NCBI GenBank assembly: GCA_030142905.1
Contig: JASJOG010000052.1
Location: 763,001-827,000, forward strand
Reading direction: 5' to 3'
Length of the DNA: 64,000 nt
From: Heliopora coerulea
Lineage: Eukaryota; Cnidaria; Anthozoa; Scleralcyonacea; Helioporidae
Below the pieces are notes generated by a model, which saw nothing but the letters and a program-made list of their open reading frames with translations, did not search any database and was not told the origin of the DNA. The translations under genes and the position numbers were made by a program. This document shows positions 20,831-31,870 of the stretch, in pieces (positions within the stretch are counted from its first letter, which is position 1; the number at the start of each line of letters is the position of its first letter).

Positions 20831-21180
20831 TAACTGGGTTCCCTGTGGACAAATTGATGGAGTAGTTATTTTGTTTGAAAAAGGAGAATATTCCTTTTTT
20901 CACTGAAAAATACAGGAGTGAGTAATTTTTACATTATCCAAGCTTCTTAGACCAAGAAAAACACAATAAAAATATTTTATGGCAAAAAGTTTGATTTTTC
21001 TTGTGTTGGGTGTTCTGTGGTAAGAGCTCAAAACTTAAAATGCTAAATTTAGGCAAGTTCCCCTCAACGAATTTTGGGGGATTTTTAGTATGTTACTAAC
21101 TAGACCATCGTCAAACTCATGGCAGTGAGAAAAATTTTGTTGCAATTTGTTTGATCACAAACCAAAGATTGATTGGACTA
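20831..21180. repeat. Right terminal inverted repeat of the Academ-like element
   Basis: Partner of 17941-18304. Divergence between the two arms suggests an insertion that is not very recent, consistent with the stops in its gene. Confidence 0.85.
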
Positions 21181-22306
21181 AATCAGTCATTAATTAAACC
21201 ATAAAAACAACGAACCACTGACGCGCCTTTTAAAACGCAACAAAATGCATCTTTTATTTACAAACATCAGTTGATCATAGGAAAAACATTATCTTAGATT
21301 TTCCTGATGATATAGGGGGCAGGATGGACATATATTCCCCTTTGTTGCATAAATTATACAGCACATTATCTGCTGGATAAGTTATTAATTTTGGGCTTCG
21401 CACACTCTGGAACTAAACGTACTTGTAGTTTTTCCCGAAGCTCGCCAAGGTGCAGGATCACCAACATGTGGGATCACTGAGAAAGAGGGTAGCTGGGAAA
21501 ACTGTTCCTGGGACAAAGCCATGTTGGGGTTCCGGGGTGTATACATGGCTGCAGGTGTCCCACAGAAGAACGAGAATTCTCAAACTCATTAATAACTCAT
21601 GAGTATATCATTCAATCAGACGCGCTGAATGGCACTACAGGAGCGAATTTCAAATACTATGGAACCACTGGATAGAGGACTTGAACTGTTTTTTCCAGTC
21701 CTTGCAGTGGAAATAATAGTTCAAGTCCTTGGACAAATATTGGACAAACATTATTTCACACATTCAGTTTATTCATCCATACACTCATTACTAATACACT
21801 AATTCATTGTGCCAATACACCAGCGTATTCTGAGAAGTCATTCAAAGGCCTCCAATTCGGACTGGACCGGGTTTTCAAGTACTTGGAATTTGTTCCATTC
21901 CTCGCCTTTTCCTCGGATTAGAACGAATTCGTCGTACTTGAAAATCCAGACTAGTCCTCATTGTCAGCCTTTAAATATTATGTAAAGGGTAAAACAAGAC
22001 ATATAAGGGTATACAATCCTTCATCAGAATCTATTGTTGCGGTAAACTAAAGTCACCAGATATTGATGAGAGTAAAAATTGCAAAATGCCAGTTTGGTGT
22101 TGAATAGTTTAATGATATTTACGGTAGTTATTCTATGAGCAGATCGTGAACAAGGGCAAAACTCGAAGCCGCAAGCTGATTATCGCTTAAGCCAGTTGCC
22201 GAATTGTTTTAGTATAAACTTGTTTTATTAATTTTTAGTTCGATTATTACGCCAAACTTAGCATAGTTTTGTGATTATCATCCTTTTGAAAATATCCCCT
22301 TATAAT
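21181..22306. other. Non-coding unit sequence
   Basis: Matches 200-790 plus 3034-3460 of unit 1 and equivalent parts of units 3-5. No gene seen. Confidence 0.65.
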
Positions 22307-22502
22307 AATTTCACATGTCATTTCCCGAACGAAAACGATACTTCACATGTGAAAATGTTACAATTTCATATGTGAAATAAATTTTCATATGTGAATCTTC
22401 CATTTCGTATGTGAAATACATGTTGCGTACAGCAACATGTCGAAATAGGTCATTTTCACATATAAACTAGGTATTTCATGTGTGAAAACTTTCCATTTTC
22501 AT
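22307..22502. repeat. Cluster of palindromic TTTCACATGTGAAA-like motifs, unit 2
   Basis: Seven or eight variants of the palindrome in 195 bp, in the same order as in unit 1. It is 3' of the intact receptor gene. A minus-strand AATAAA lies just beyond it near 22226. Confidence 0.75.
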
Positions 22503-22717
22503 ACCATATAGACTCATGAGGGGTGGCTCTCGCTGTACCTCTAAGGAGAATAGCTTAGTTAGTTGATATGGTTATCCAGTATAAATAAAGATACTTTATC
22601 CTATAGGCCCATTTGACTATAATGACGTCATTTAATATTTGATATCAGCGGATAGTCAATGGTAGTGTAGGCAACGAAATTCACCGACTATTGATGATAC
22701 GAAACGGCAAATCCACT

Positions 22718-23605
22718 CTAATTCCATAAGTTTACGTTGGTTTTAAACATCCTCCAAAATGCCTTCCGGTACGTCCCGACTCTCCATATATATATTACTG
22801 GGTTGATGATGAAGTTCAGCAATGAAAACATATACAAACACCGATAAATGTATAATATAAACGGAGTTCTGATGACACAGTTCCAATATGAAAGTTCGCA
22901 GCTGTAAAATATCACCAAGAATACTAGATAAGGTCCACATGTAACAAACATTATCATGGCTAGTAATACAGAAAGTGCACAAGCCTTACTGTAAAGGCGC
23001 CTGGCTGCTTCCTGATTCTGTGATATAGCCGCAGACCTTTGTCTTTCGACGTGAAGTCTCCAGGCGATGTAGATGTAAACTAACACGATGAGCAAGCAAA
23101 TAAACAACAAGACAATGAAGTTGAACATTTCAAAAGACAAAGACCTGTAGTAGTATTGAATGACAGCGAGTGAAAGTACTGTTATCCAAATACTTAATAT
23201 AGCCAACAAAATTCTTTTAATGGTCAAGATGTTCTTCCATGTATAAGGCTTTGTTATGACCACAGCCCTTTCAATGGCCATGAGAAGTATTGCTAAGAAA
23301 GATGCACGACCTGCAACATCATTTACAACATCAAAAACTATGAATTTAATATCAAATTTGAGGATTTCTCCACAAAAAAGACTTAAACCAAACATAATGT
23401 CTGCCATTGCAAGGTTTGCCACATGATAGGTGATCCGCTTACGCTTCACGAGCTCTCTGTTTCTTGCAAGAACGACCAAGAAGGTGGCATTGAGGACGAA
23501 TGACAGACAAGCCTGGGTCATCACCACTGTACCGATGACTGTAAAATCTTTCTCCTTGTAGCCCAGTCTTGAATATATCGTATTAAAGGTAGCGTTTTTG
23601 GACAT
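22718..23605 (-). CDS. Class A (rhodopsin-like) G protein-coupled receptor, orphan, intact copy
   Basis: Single-exon 295-aa receptor for the plasma membrane. Start is the ATG at 23605, shared by the other copies. N-glycosylation site at N4. Seven helices are visible: TM1 about 24-47 (LSFVLNATF, with the conserved Asn), TM2 58-79 (LAMAD), TM3 97-118 ending in IER in place of DRY, TM4 131-152, TM5 162-185, TM6 205-232 with CGP in place of CWxP, TM7 256-275 with NPVIY, then a 20-residue tail with basic and aromatic residues. No long loops. The ligand cannot be told from the sequence; the ER motif and compact loops recall adenosine/melanocortin-type receptors only loosely. Only copy of five without a break. 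Confidence 0.9.
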   Translation of the reverse strand: MSKNATFNTIYSRLGYKEKDFTVIGTVVMTQACLSFVLNATFLVVLARNRELVKRKRITYHVANLAMADIMFGLSLFCGEILKFDIKFIVFDVVNDVAGRASFLAILLMAIERAVVITKPYTWKNILTIKRILLAILSIWITVLSLAVIQYYYRSLSFEMFNFIVLLFICLLIVLVYIYIAWRLHVERQRSAAISQNQEAARRLYSKACALSVLLAMIMFVTCGPYLVFLVIFYSCELSYWNCVIRTPFILYIYRCLYMFSLLNFIINPVIYIWRVGTYRKAFWRMFKTNVNLWN

Positions 23606-23986
23606 TTCTTTTCTATTTTAAACAAAGAAGAGAAATATCATTGAAAAGTTCGTTAACTCTCCTATCCAGAGGTCTCCATTTGGTGAGTAAAATTGTCTGA
23701 CGTTAGCCGAAAAAAAAATTAAGAGAAGACGAATCTGGACAATAAGGAATTTGATCGTGATTAATAAAAGTTTCGCCCAGGGATATCATGAATGTAGATT
23801 TATTTAGAAGTCCAACCAAAATTTTTTTAAATAAGACATCGTGTCGATAGTTCAGGCGCCGATCCTAAGGAGGGATGCAGGAGGTAAACATATCCCTCCT
23901 GAAGGAAAAAATACATTTTTTAGACCGACTTTTTTGTCAAGGGGTTTTTTTTATGGTTATTTGTTTTTTATTTTCTGAAAACATTT

Positions 23987-24181
23987 TTATGAAAAATAAT
24001 TTCTTCGAATCCCTTCGAAAACCAGTTTAGGTTCTTTACATCTGCTAATATACCAAGTAGTAAGTACGTGCTTTTCAAAAGCCAGATGTTTCAAACGAAA
24101 CAATATTAAATAAACACAAGAAGAATGACAGACAACGGAACAAGGAGAAACAAGTGAACACCTTGAGACATTAGGATCCAT
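23987..24181 (-). CDS. Small conserved ORF of unknown function (64 aa), unit 2
   Basis: Partner of 5056-5253: starts MDPNVSRCSLVSPCS, lacks one residue (in-frame 3-nt gap) and ends RRNYFS. It lies upstream of the intact receptor on the same strand, 380 bp from its start. No family recognised; may be leader sequence rather than a gene. Confidence 0.25.
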   Translation of the reverse strand: MDPNVSRCSLVSPCSVVCHSSCVYLILFRLKHLAFEKHVLTTWYISRCKEPKLVFEGIRRNYFS

Positions 24182-25346
24182 ATTTTATGGTAGTTGTATG
24201 ATATATATATATATAAAAATATTCCACTTTCCAGTCACTACCATTTACTAAAGAGCTATTCAACATTTCAATTGACCGTTGACTTATTTTGGTAAATGTG
24301 AAAGAAAATGAAACGCACTATAAAAACAATTAATAAAGAGCTGCAGGATAAAGAAAAAATTGTCCAATATCGCTGGCACATCTTTCCAGGTCCTTGAAAT
24401 TTTAAAGTATTCCTAACAATTTTTTGTTTCGCCACTTCTCACAAGTCAACCATGAGCATGACATTACATCAATTCAACGTGAAATGCGTCGATATATTTA
24501 CGAGTAAAAAGATCCTGTTTATAAGTTATCTGGAAACTTCCTTCTAATGACAAAAAGAGTTTCAGGTTGAATTTCTAACTTTAACTGTTAATTGCCACCG
24601 TGTGGCTGGTTCGAATGACTTCTTATTCATTAAAAAGTAATCTTCTCGTCAATTTTGTTTTAGAATATGATTTTCCATGACCAGAAAACTAATAGATTCG
24701 TCTAGCGTTAAAGCAATGAGTGGTAAATGTTGTTAAAGCTTTTTTACAGATATTATGTGTCCAAAGTTCTTTCCTAAGATGATTTTATTTTTCGTACCAG
24801 TGCGTCAGAAATAATGGGTTACTCTTAATTCAACAAAAAGTTGGCAAAAAATTAGAGAGAACATGTTTTATGATGGCTTTTCGTTGGAATAAGATGAAAA
24901 TATTTAAACCGGCCTCAAAAATGTTTCTATGTTTATTTCTAAATTCTGTCTTTTTAAACTTTCATTAAGGCTTAACCTTCGATTGGTTGTTGAATTTAAT
25001 TTAAGCTTAAAATGCAGATTGACTTACCAGTTGTGAACACGTTTGCTAGTTTACTGTTGATTCAATTCAGCTATATGGTGGGATGCACACAAATAATCTG
25101 TTTATCTTTGAAGAACAATTGTGTGACGTGGCTAAGTGACAAACTTGATCAACTGCAGCCATCTATCAATCAAATTTAGACGAGTTCTTTAGGGGCTTCA
25201 TCAATAGGGGTAGCAACCGGGGGGATATTCAGAGCACCTGACCCCCAACCTTTTTGAAACGACCAAAAGTACCTTTATAAGTATGAAATGTGCCCTTTTT
25301 AAAGAAATGCCTTTTTATTATGAAGTATAACGGATCAGTTTGTGCC
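24182..25346. other. Non-coding unit sequence before LINE insertion
   Basis: Starts with a short (TA)n at about 24208-24223, then matches 5630-7950 of unit 1 without its insertions. No gene seen. Confidence 0.6.
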
Positions 25347-25415
25347 CTCTTTTTTTTTCTTTTTTTTTTTGAAATGAAAAGCCGCCGAAAGACATCACCC
25401 TTACAAAAAGTTAAA

Positions 25416-25420
<5 letters not shown>

Positions 25421-25461
<41 letters not shown>

Positions 25462-25477
25462 TGTGTGTGTGTGTGTC
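25421..25477. repeat. (GA)n-(GT)n compound microsatellite in LINE leader
   Basis: GA run at 25421-25459 passing directly into a GT run to 25476. Confidence 0.9.
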
Positions 25478-25566
25478 AACATTGGAAGTTCTAGAGAGAA
25501 GCTACGAGCAAATTTCTCTTCACTACTTGCTTTGTTTGAACAGCTTCTTTCTTGGCGCAAATCAAG

Positions 25567-27177
25567 ATGGCGGCCGTAGGCGAGATTTGTAACAGTAGCG
25601 ATCGCTCGAAAAAGATTGGCGGTAAAAAGCAAAATAAGTTGAAATCTAAAGGTGGAAAAGGTTTATTTATTGCCAAGGATACAGAAATAGATCATATTGA
25701 TGCACAGCTCGTTGAAGAGATGGTTAAAATACGTTTTATCAGTGACAACGCTGTTCCGATTACCAATTCAAAGTCTCGTATGGAACCAAACAAACAAGTG
25801 ATCTCCAAACATGGACTTAACGAGCAGACCAACGACAGGAATAAAGGAAGGAATGCTGTGATTGACGACAATCTACAACCAGATCCCAGAAAGAATACGA
25901 ATCAAAACAGCGAAATTGGTTCCAACACGCACGACCACGTGGAAACTTTGCTCGAGCCATCACAAACAAATTTGACTTCTCAAGCATGCGACAGATGTCT
26001 TCAAAACGAGAAGGAATTAAGTTGCATGAAGGATCAAATGATAAAAATGAACAATCTTCTCGACAAATTATTAGCTAAACAGAGGAACGATGATCCAAAT
26101 ACAGAGTCTGATGATATCATAAACAAACTGCAAGAAGACAATTTCATAATGGCGGACAAGATCAAAACCCTCCAAACGGTCGTGGAAGAAACCATCAACG
26201 AAAACGCACAGATAAAGTCCATCTTAGGCATTAAACAAAACGAGTGGTTAAAAAAAGAGAACAATAAGAGATTGACATCAGAAAGCACTGTGCGAGATGA
26301 ATCTATCCGACTTGAAACCTCAAATCGATATGCTTCTCTTGAAGTTGAAGAGATCGAACTATCAAGCCAAACACAAATGTCCCATGAACCAGATACAAGC
26401 AACAACCTAATACCCGGAAACCAAAATGGTGAGTCAAATGAATGCTTCTCCACCCAACTAAACAATTATCGAGAATCTCAGAGAAAAAATTTCAATGCAC
26501 AAAATCAAGAAGGAAACATCAGCGAAGACCACAAATTGAAAGGCAACTCCTTGCCCAAAGTGCTTGTTTTGGGTGACTCAATGATAAAGAACATTGATCA
26601 AAACAAAATTTCAAGAGCTGCTCAAGCCAAAGCTTTGTGCCGATCATATCGAAGAGCAAGAATCGAGCAAATAAATCAACAATTTAAAGAGGAATTTAGT
26701 GGAAGATGTGAGAAAATGCACAGCATTATTTTACATGCTGGAACAAACAATCTTGTGGATGAAGAAGTTAAAAAATCAGTGGACAAAATGGAAACACTTG
26801 TTATGGAATCAAAGGAAAAAGCAAAGAATGTTGCTGTTTCAAGTGTTGTTATGAGGTATGACAAAAAGGTTCCTTCTGACAAAATTATTAAATTTAATAA
26901 TGCTTTAATTGATTTATGCAAGAAGCATAAAGCAACATTTATTAACAATAATACTATAAATAGAAATATGCTTAGCCGGTCAAATCTACACCTCAGTCAA
27001 AGTGGTGATCGATCTCTTGGTAAAGCATTTTGTCATTACCTTAGATCAACCAGGCCAAACAACATTAGTGTAAATTATAGAAGCAATGATTTTTTTCGAA
27101 CTGTCCAACACTGGCAGAATCGCCCAAGAGACTGGATAAACCATCTGAAGAATGTTTACCACATTACCAGGAAATAG
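25567..27177 (+). CDS. LINE ORF1 with coiled coil and SGNH/GDSL-type esterase domain
   Basis: The ATG at 25567 (MAAVGEICNSS) is the likely start. The first 60 residues are basic (KKIGGKKQNKLKSKGGK). A predicted coiled coil lies around residues 140-225, opened by CDRCLQNEKELSCMKDQ. The C-terminal third is an SGNH hydrolase fold: block I VLVLGDSMI, a HAGTNN block, and LHLSQSG near the end where the catalytic His is expected. Esterase-bearing ORF1 proteins are typical of CR1-like LINEs and are thought to help the ribonucleoprotein meet membranes or lipids. The Asp usually found two to three residues before the catalytic His is not obvious (SNLHLS). Confidence 0.8.
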   Translation: MAAVGEICNSSDRSKKIGGKKQNKLKSKGGKGLFIAKDTEIDHIDAQLVEEMVKIRFISDNAVPITNSKSRMEPNKQVISKHGLNEQTNDRNKGRNAVIDDNLQPDPRKNTNQNSEIGSNTHDHVETLLEPSQTNLTSQACDRCLQNEKELSCMKDQMIKMNNLLDKLLAKQRNDDPNTESDDIINKLQEDNFIMADKIKTLQTVVEETINENAQIKSILGIKQNEWLKKENNKRLTSESTVRDESIRLETSNRYASLEVEEIELSSQTQMSHEPDTSNNLIPGNQNGESNECFSTQLNNYRESQRKNFNAQNQEGNISEDHKLKGNSLPKVLVLGDSMIKNIDQNKISRAAQAKALCRSYRRARIEQINQQFKEEFSGRCEKMHSIILHAGTNNLVDEEVKKSVDKMETLVMESKEKAKNVAVSSVVMRYDKKVPSDKIIKFNNALIDLCKKHKATFINNNTINRNMLSRSNLHLSQSGDRSLGKAFCHYLRSTRPNNISVNYRSNDFFRTVQHWQNRPRDWINHLKNVYHITRK

Positions 27178-27224
27178 GCAGTGAAGTATTAGAAACAAAC
27201 ATAAGTAACAATTTTCCCAATGAT

Positions 27225-30151
27225 ATGAAATCCTTTTATGATAATATGAATAATGTGAGCAGCAACCTTTCCTATTGCAATGACCTATTAAGCAACCTTA
27301 AATCTTTTTCAAAACAACGGGGATTTAAAATGGCATTTCTGAATGTTGTGAGTTTACCCAAAAAACTCAATGAAATTATTTACATAATGTCACAAAATTA
27401 CCTAGATTTATTTGCTCTCAATGAAACCAGGCTTAGTCCAGCTATAACTGATAATATGATTAATATACCTGGCTATGATATTGTCCGAAATGATAGAAGT
27501 AGAAATGGAGGTGGTGTATGTATCTACCTGCGTAGCTCTTTAAACTACCAGATAAGACATGACATTGTACCAACAGATTTTGAAGCAGTTTGTATAGAAA
27601 TAACCAAACCTCACAGTCGGCCTTTCATAGTTGTCGCTGTTTACCGAACACCAAATGCTTCCCCTGAATTTTTTACCCATTTTGAAAATTTGATACAAAC
27701 TATTGATAATGAAAATAAAGAAATTTGTATCCTTGGAGATCTGAATTGTGATTTGATCAAAACAAATTTAGATCAACCAACTAAGACACTAATATCATTA
27801 TTAGAAACCTACCAATTAACTCAACTAATAAATGAAGCCACACGAGTGACTATGACCTCCTCTACCCTCATTGATCATTTCATAACAAACATGCCAGAGA
27901 AAATTTGCAAGTCTGGTGTAATCCACAAGGAATAAGTGACCATAGCCTTATTTTTGCTATAAGGAAAATCAACATCACTCAGAGCGAAAAACAAAATATC
28001 ACTGATATTAGAAACATGAAAAACTTTAACAAAAATCTGTTTCTACAAGATTTATCACATCAGACATGGGATTATGTATATTTCTTTGCAGATAGCCCAG
28101 ATAGTATGTGGGATGTTTGGAGAGAATTATTTTTAGAAATTCTTAACAAGCATGCTCCCATCCAGAAGAAGAAAATCAAATCAAAATCAGTTCCCTGGAT
28201 AACAAAAGATATTAAAAAACTGATTAACATAAGGGATAGGTTAAAAAGAGTAGCCATGATCTCCAAACTTGAAAAAGACTGGGTTGCTTATAGGAAAGTG
28301 AGAAATGAGACAACCACTCGACTTAGGCAGGCCAAAGTTGATTATTTTTCCAGTAAAATTTCAGCAAATAAGAAAAATCCAAAAGCTGCTTGGAAGGTAA
28401 TAAATAGTCAACTAGGTAAATATAATAAGAAAACAATAGTAAATGAATTGAATATAGATAAACAGAAGTTGACAAACCAATGTGATATTGCAGAGGCTTT
28501 TAATGATTACTTTTCAAATATTGGACCAAATCTTGCTGAAGAGATTGGTACAACCAATTACCATTATAAACAATTCATTAAGACAACTAAATCTGAGTTT
28601 ACTTCATTCAAACCAGTTACTGTAAATAACGTGTGTCAGTTACTATCTCGATTATCGGATAATAAGTCTACTGGAATTGATAAAATATCCAGTAAAATTA
28701 TGAAAATTGCAGCACCCATGATTTCAGATTTGCTAACATACATTTTCAATCAAAGTATTACTTTATGCACCTTCCCCAATGACTGGAAAATGGCAAAAGC
28801 AATTCCACTTTTTAAAAATGGTAATCGAAACCTACCAGGTAATTATTGGCCTATTTCAATTCTACCTGCCATAAGCAAAGTCATGGAACGAATTATCTAC
28901 AACCAATTACATGATTATTTACAAACAAATAATCTGTTTTCTGAACATCAGTTTGGCTTCTGTGAGCTCCATTCAACTGCTACAGCCTTACTAGATTGTA
29001 CTAATGACTGGTACATAAACATGGATAGAAAATTGTTTAATCTTATTGTATTCATAGACCTAAAAAAGGCCTTTGATACTGTTAACCACCAAATTTTACT
29101 GGATAAGTTATCACTATATGGAATCAAAGGTAATGCCTACTCCCTTCTTAAGTCCTACTTAACTAATCGTAAACAGAAATGTGAAGTGAATGGATCTATC
29201 TCATCTGAATGTAATATTAAATGTGGAGTACCACAAGGCTCTATTTTGGGTCCCCTGTTCTTTTTGCTTTACATAAATGATCTGCCATCATGTCTTGCTC
29301 AAACTAAACCCCGGTTATTTGCAGATGATACAAATATTACAGCAGCTGGTAACTCACTGAATGAGGTTGAGGATGCAGTGAATTCAGATTTAGAAAGACT
29401 TCGGAAATGGCTTATATCAAACAAACTCAGCCTGAATGTTGCAAAAACTAAATTTATGTTAATTGGGACTAAACCAATATTAAATAAAATTTCTGATAAA
29501 CAACCTATAATCAATATCGAGGATAAACAAATTGAACAAGTCTCTGAAAGCAAAATTCTAGGCGTAATTCTTGACCAGCATTTGTCTTGGAAAAGCAATA
29601 CTGACAACATATGCAAGAAAGTATCATCTGGAATATATGCCCTTAAACGTTTGCGAGGTTTTGTTGATCAAAACACAATTCGGTCAGTATATAATGCTAT
29701 TATTCAACCCCACTTTAACTACTGCTCTGAAGTTTGGAATGTATTTGGAGAGACACAATCCACACGCCTTCAGAGACTTCACAACAGAGCTGCTCGAATT
29801 ATAGCAAATGTACCTAATGAGGTAAACCAAGAAACTGTTCTGAGCATGCTGGGGTGGGAACCTCTAAAAGAACAACGAATTAAAACTAAAGCCAAAACAA
29901 TGTTTAAAATATTAAATAACTTGGGACCACACTGCCTCAGTGAACTCTTTACATTCAAAAATGAATTGATAAAATACAATCTTCGGAACAACTCAGGCAC
30001 ACTTTGTTTGCCTAAACCTTGTACAAACAATATGAAAAAGAGCTTTATGTTTAATGGGGGTTCGATATGGAATTCATTACCAGAAGAGCTTAGATCGACA
30101 AAATCATTTACTTGTTTTAAAAGAAAACTTGCTGCTCATACTATTCTCTAG
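27225..30151 (+). pseudogene. LINE ORF2: AP endonuclease plus reverse transcriptase, one frameshift
   Basis: Starts at ATG 27225. The endonuclease part has FLNVVSLPKK, LNETRL, VYRTPN and GDLNCDL; its last box, GISDHSLIF, is in the next frame because of a 1-nt change near 27920-27930. The RT runs from about 28600: SDNKSTGIDKI, catalytic FIDLKKAFDTVNH, CGVPQGSILGPL and LFADDTN. The C-terminal region ends CFKRKLAAHTIL, a common end for this family. Apart from the one shift the protein is complete. The missing base could also be a sequencing error, so the copy may be alive. Confidence 0.85.
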
Positions 30152-30351
30152 CCTAAATTCAGAGGATACAACTGTAAATAGAACAATCATAAACTTATAA
30201 TTATATTACTTTCAATCTTTGAACTCTTTCTCTCATGAACTTTTTCTAGTGTAATAGTAATCCCTAATGATTTTATCTTCTGTATTATAATAATTTCTAA
30301 AACTTTTGTAACAATTTACTATACTTTTGTAGTAGCTTATAATGTTCATGT

Positions 30352-30400
30352 GCACGCCCATCGTGGAAATCAGTTTCATACTGACGATGTTAGCGTGGGT
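30352..30400 (+). other. 3' hairpin of the LINE transcript
   Basis: GCACGCCCATCGT (30352-30364) pairs with ACGATG..GCGTGGGT (30383-30400), with a loop centred on AATCAGTTTCATAC. It sits just before AATAAAG and the (TCTA)n end. In CR1/L2-type LINEs the 3' end is what the reverse transcriptase recognises. Confidence 0.6.
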
Positions 30401-30427
30401 AAATAAAGTTCTTCTATCTATCTATCT

Positions 30428-31367
30428 ATCTGTTTATAGATTTAAACATACATAGGTATATGAAAAAAATATCCCACATTGAACAACATCACTTTTACTC
30501 TGATGTTAGTCTAACCTAGAAGCGAGAGCTTTTCTTCTTGAATTAGTAGCCGAGAATCGTGACGTATCATCACAAACTAATCAAACGATAGAATCGGTAA
30601 AGGCAGCAACATTGGACAAAGATCTTGAAGCTAACGATTTTCAGTTTCACTAAAATACAACCTCGATCAAAAGAAGTGGTATGACAGATGCTATCTATTT
30701 TGAGGGTACACTTTCCCTTGCGCAAAGGTGCCTCCGAAATGTTTTGCCGTCCTCCCTCCTCCCCCCTCAAACTTACATTGGCTTCTTACGCCACTGACTG
30801 TATGGGAATAAGAATGAACGGTAAAAGAGTTATTTTGCAGACATACTACAGTTGAACTTTAACCAAAATAGTATTTTGGCTATTCTACTCACGGTTGCAG
30901 AATATCTGGAATATGGAGTTTAAACACGGTTTTTAACTATGATGATACCATGGTGATTGGTAATATACGATAAAGTAAGAGAAAACGAAATAAACGCACT
31001 AAAAAAGGTATACACACTTACCAAGATTTAGGTACTGCTGGATCGTTTAGTACTTAAGAGAACTGTATGAAACTTTAAAGAGAGGTAAACTACTACGTAA
31101 AGGGTAGGCCTAAAGAATTAAGAAAGAGTACGATGCACTTCGGCAGACCACTTATCATGTGGCATACCTTTACCGACTCGAAAGAAACAAATCAGCTGTA
31201 TATATAGTCTCCAAAACCTGTTGACATCAACCGGAAGCTTTGCTGAAGGGTCAAAATAGGGCTAGCTGGAAGACAAATTCCTTTTGCCGGCACAGATCCG
31301 GATCATTACGTTTTATGTAAATGCCTTCCATCAATTTTAGTTGAAAGGCGGAACAGCATTTGTAAAG
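30428..31367. other. Non-coding unit sequence after LINE
   Basis: Matches 7990-8925 and 54715-55635. No gene seen. Confidence 0.6.
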
Positions 31368-31599
31368 AATTCTAAAATTAATGGTGTGTTTATGGTAGCT
31401 TGGTAATTATGTTAATACGCACGCTCTCAAGTTGTTCTCTCAGAAAAACTTTCTGAGTCCCTGACGGGAATCGAACCCGTAACCTTCTGATCCCCGGTGA
31501 GACGCTCTGACCATGGAGCTACGATTTCCGTCAGGGACTCAGAAAGTTTTTCTGAGAGAACAGCTTGAGAGCGTGCGTATTAACATAATTCTAAAATTA
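31368..31599 (-). mobile_element. tRNA-derived foldback element (SINE-like) with 13-bp target duplication
   Basis: The 13-bp sequence AATTCTAAAATTA flanks it at 31368-31380 and 31587-31599; units 1 and 4 have one copy. Inside, two 63-bp arms (31405-31467 and 31528-31590) are nearly exact reverse complements. The centre and right arm read as a tRNA-like sequence on the minus strand: box A-like TAGCTCCATGGTCAGAGCG and box B-like GGTTCGATTCC. The target duplication and lack of coding capacity point to LINE-driven mobilisation. The foldback around a tRNA body is unusual. Confidence 0.7.
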
Positions 31600-31870
31600 G
31601 CGTCTGAGTAGGTTTCAGCACCAGAGTTATTAGACAAAAGGTGTTTGCCAACTGCTGAATCACAGGTGATGAAATGGCTAGATCGGCATTGTCGTTCTAA
31701 TTGTTGACGTGATGGCTGAGTTTTATTTCCAATGACGCTAGGAAGATGTTGTTTCATCCTATCACCCAGTCTCTGATTAGTTCTACCCAAATAGCGAGAT
31801 CCACATTCGCATTTAAATTCGTAAACAAGACAACTCGATGAAGAAGCAGGCAGAGACTATTTGTGAGTGG
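31600..31870 (-). pseudogene. Old Penelope-like GIY-YIG relic, unit 2
   Basis: Same relic as 8934-9232, reading VYEFKCECGSRYLGRTNQ on the minus strand, with shifts further on. The tRNA-derived element landed close to its end. Confidence 0.6.

Larger units (their letters stand above)
17941..21180 (+). mobile_element. Academ-like DNA transposon with about 350-bp terminal inverted repeats
   Basis: The ends are TAGTCCAGTCAATCT and AGATTGATTGGACTA, and the inverted repeats run 17941-18304 and 20831-21180. AAT flanks both sides; units 3, 4 and 5 have the uninterrupted target CTAATCAATCATTA, so the target duplication is 3 bp. Inside is one broken gene (18343-20448) with an XPG/FEN-like nuclease part and a C-terminal Cys-rich finger. 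Three-bp duplications, TA-starting ends, an XPG nuclease and a Cys8 finger are features I recall for the Academ superfamily; that assignment is from memory and should be tested. Confidence 0.7.
25347..30427 (+). mobile_element. CR1/L2-type non-LTR retrotransposon, nearly intact
   Basis: Inserted in unit sequence between TTTGTGCCCTCT and TTTATAGATT, which are joined at 7975-8005 (unit 1) and 54695-54725 (unit 4). Layout: 5' leader with poly(T), (GA)n and (GT)n, ORF1 (25567-27177), 47-bp gap, ORF2 (27225-30154), 3' hairpin (30352-30400), AATAAAG and (TCTA)n end. The only visible damage is one frameshift in ORF2, so it is likely a young copy. No poly(A) tail, as expected for this group. Confidence 0.9.

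Noticed and set aside
25411..25632. Minus-strand frame over the GA/GT microsatellite
   Set aside because: Shadow of LINE ORF1 and simple repeats.
31456..31545. Functional tRNA gene on the minus strand
   Set aside because: The 5' acceptor strand is displaced by about ten extra bases, the anticodon stem has a mismatch and position 33 is C. It lies within foldback arms, so a derived element fits better.
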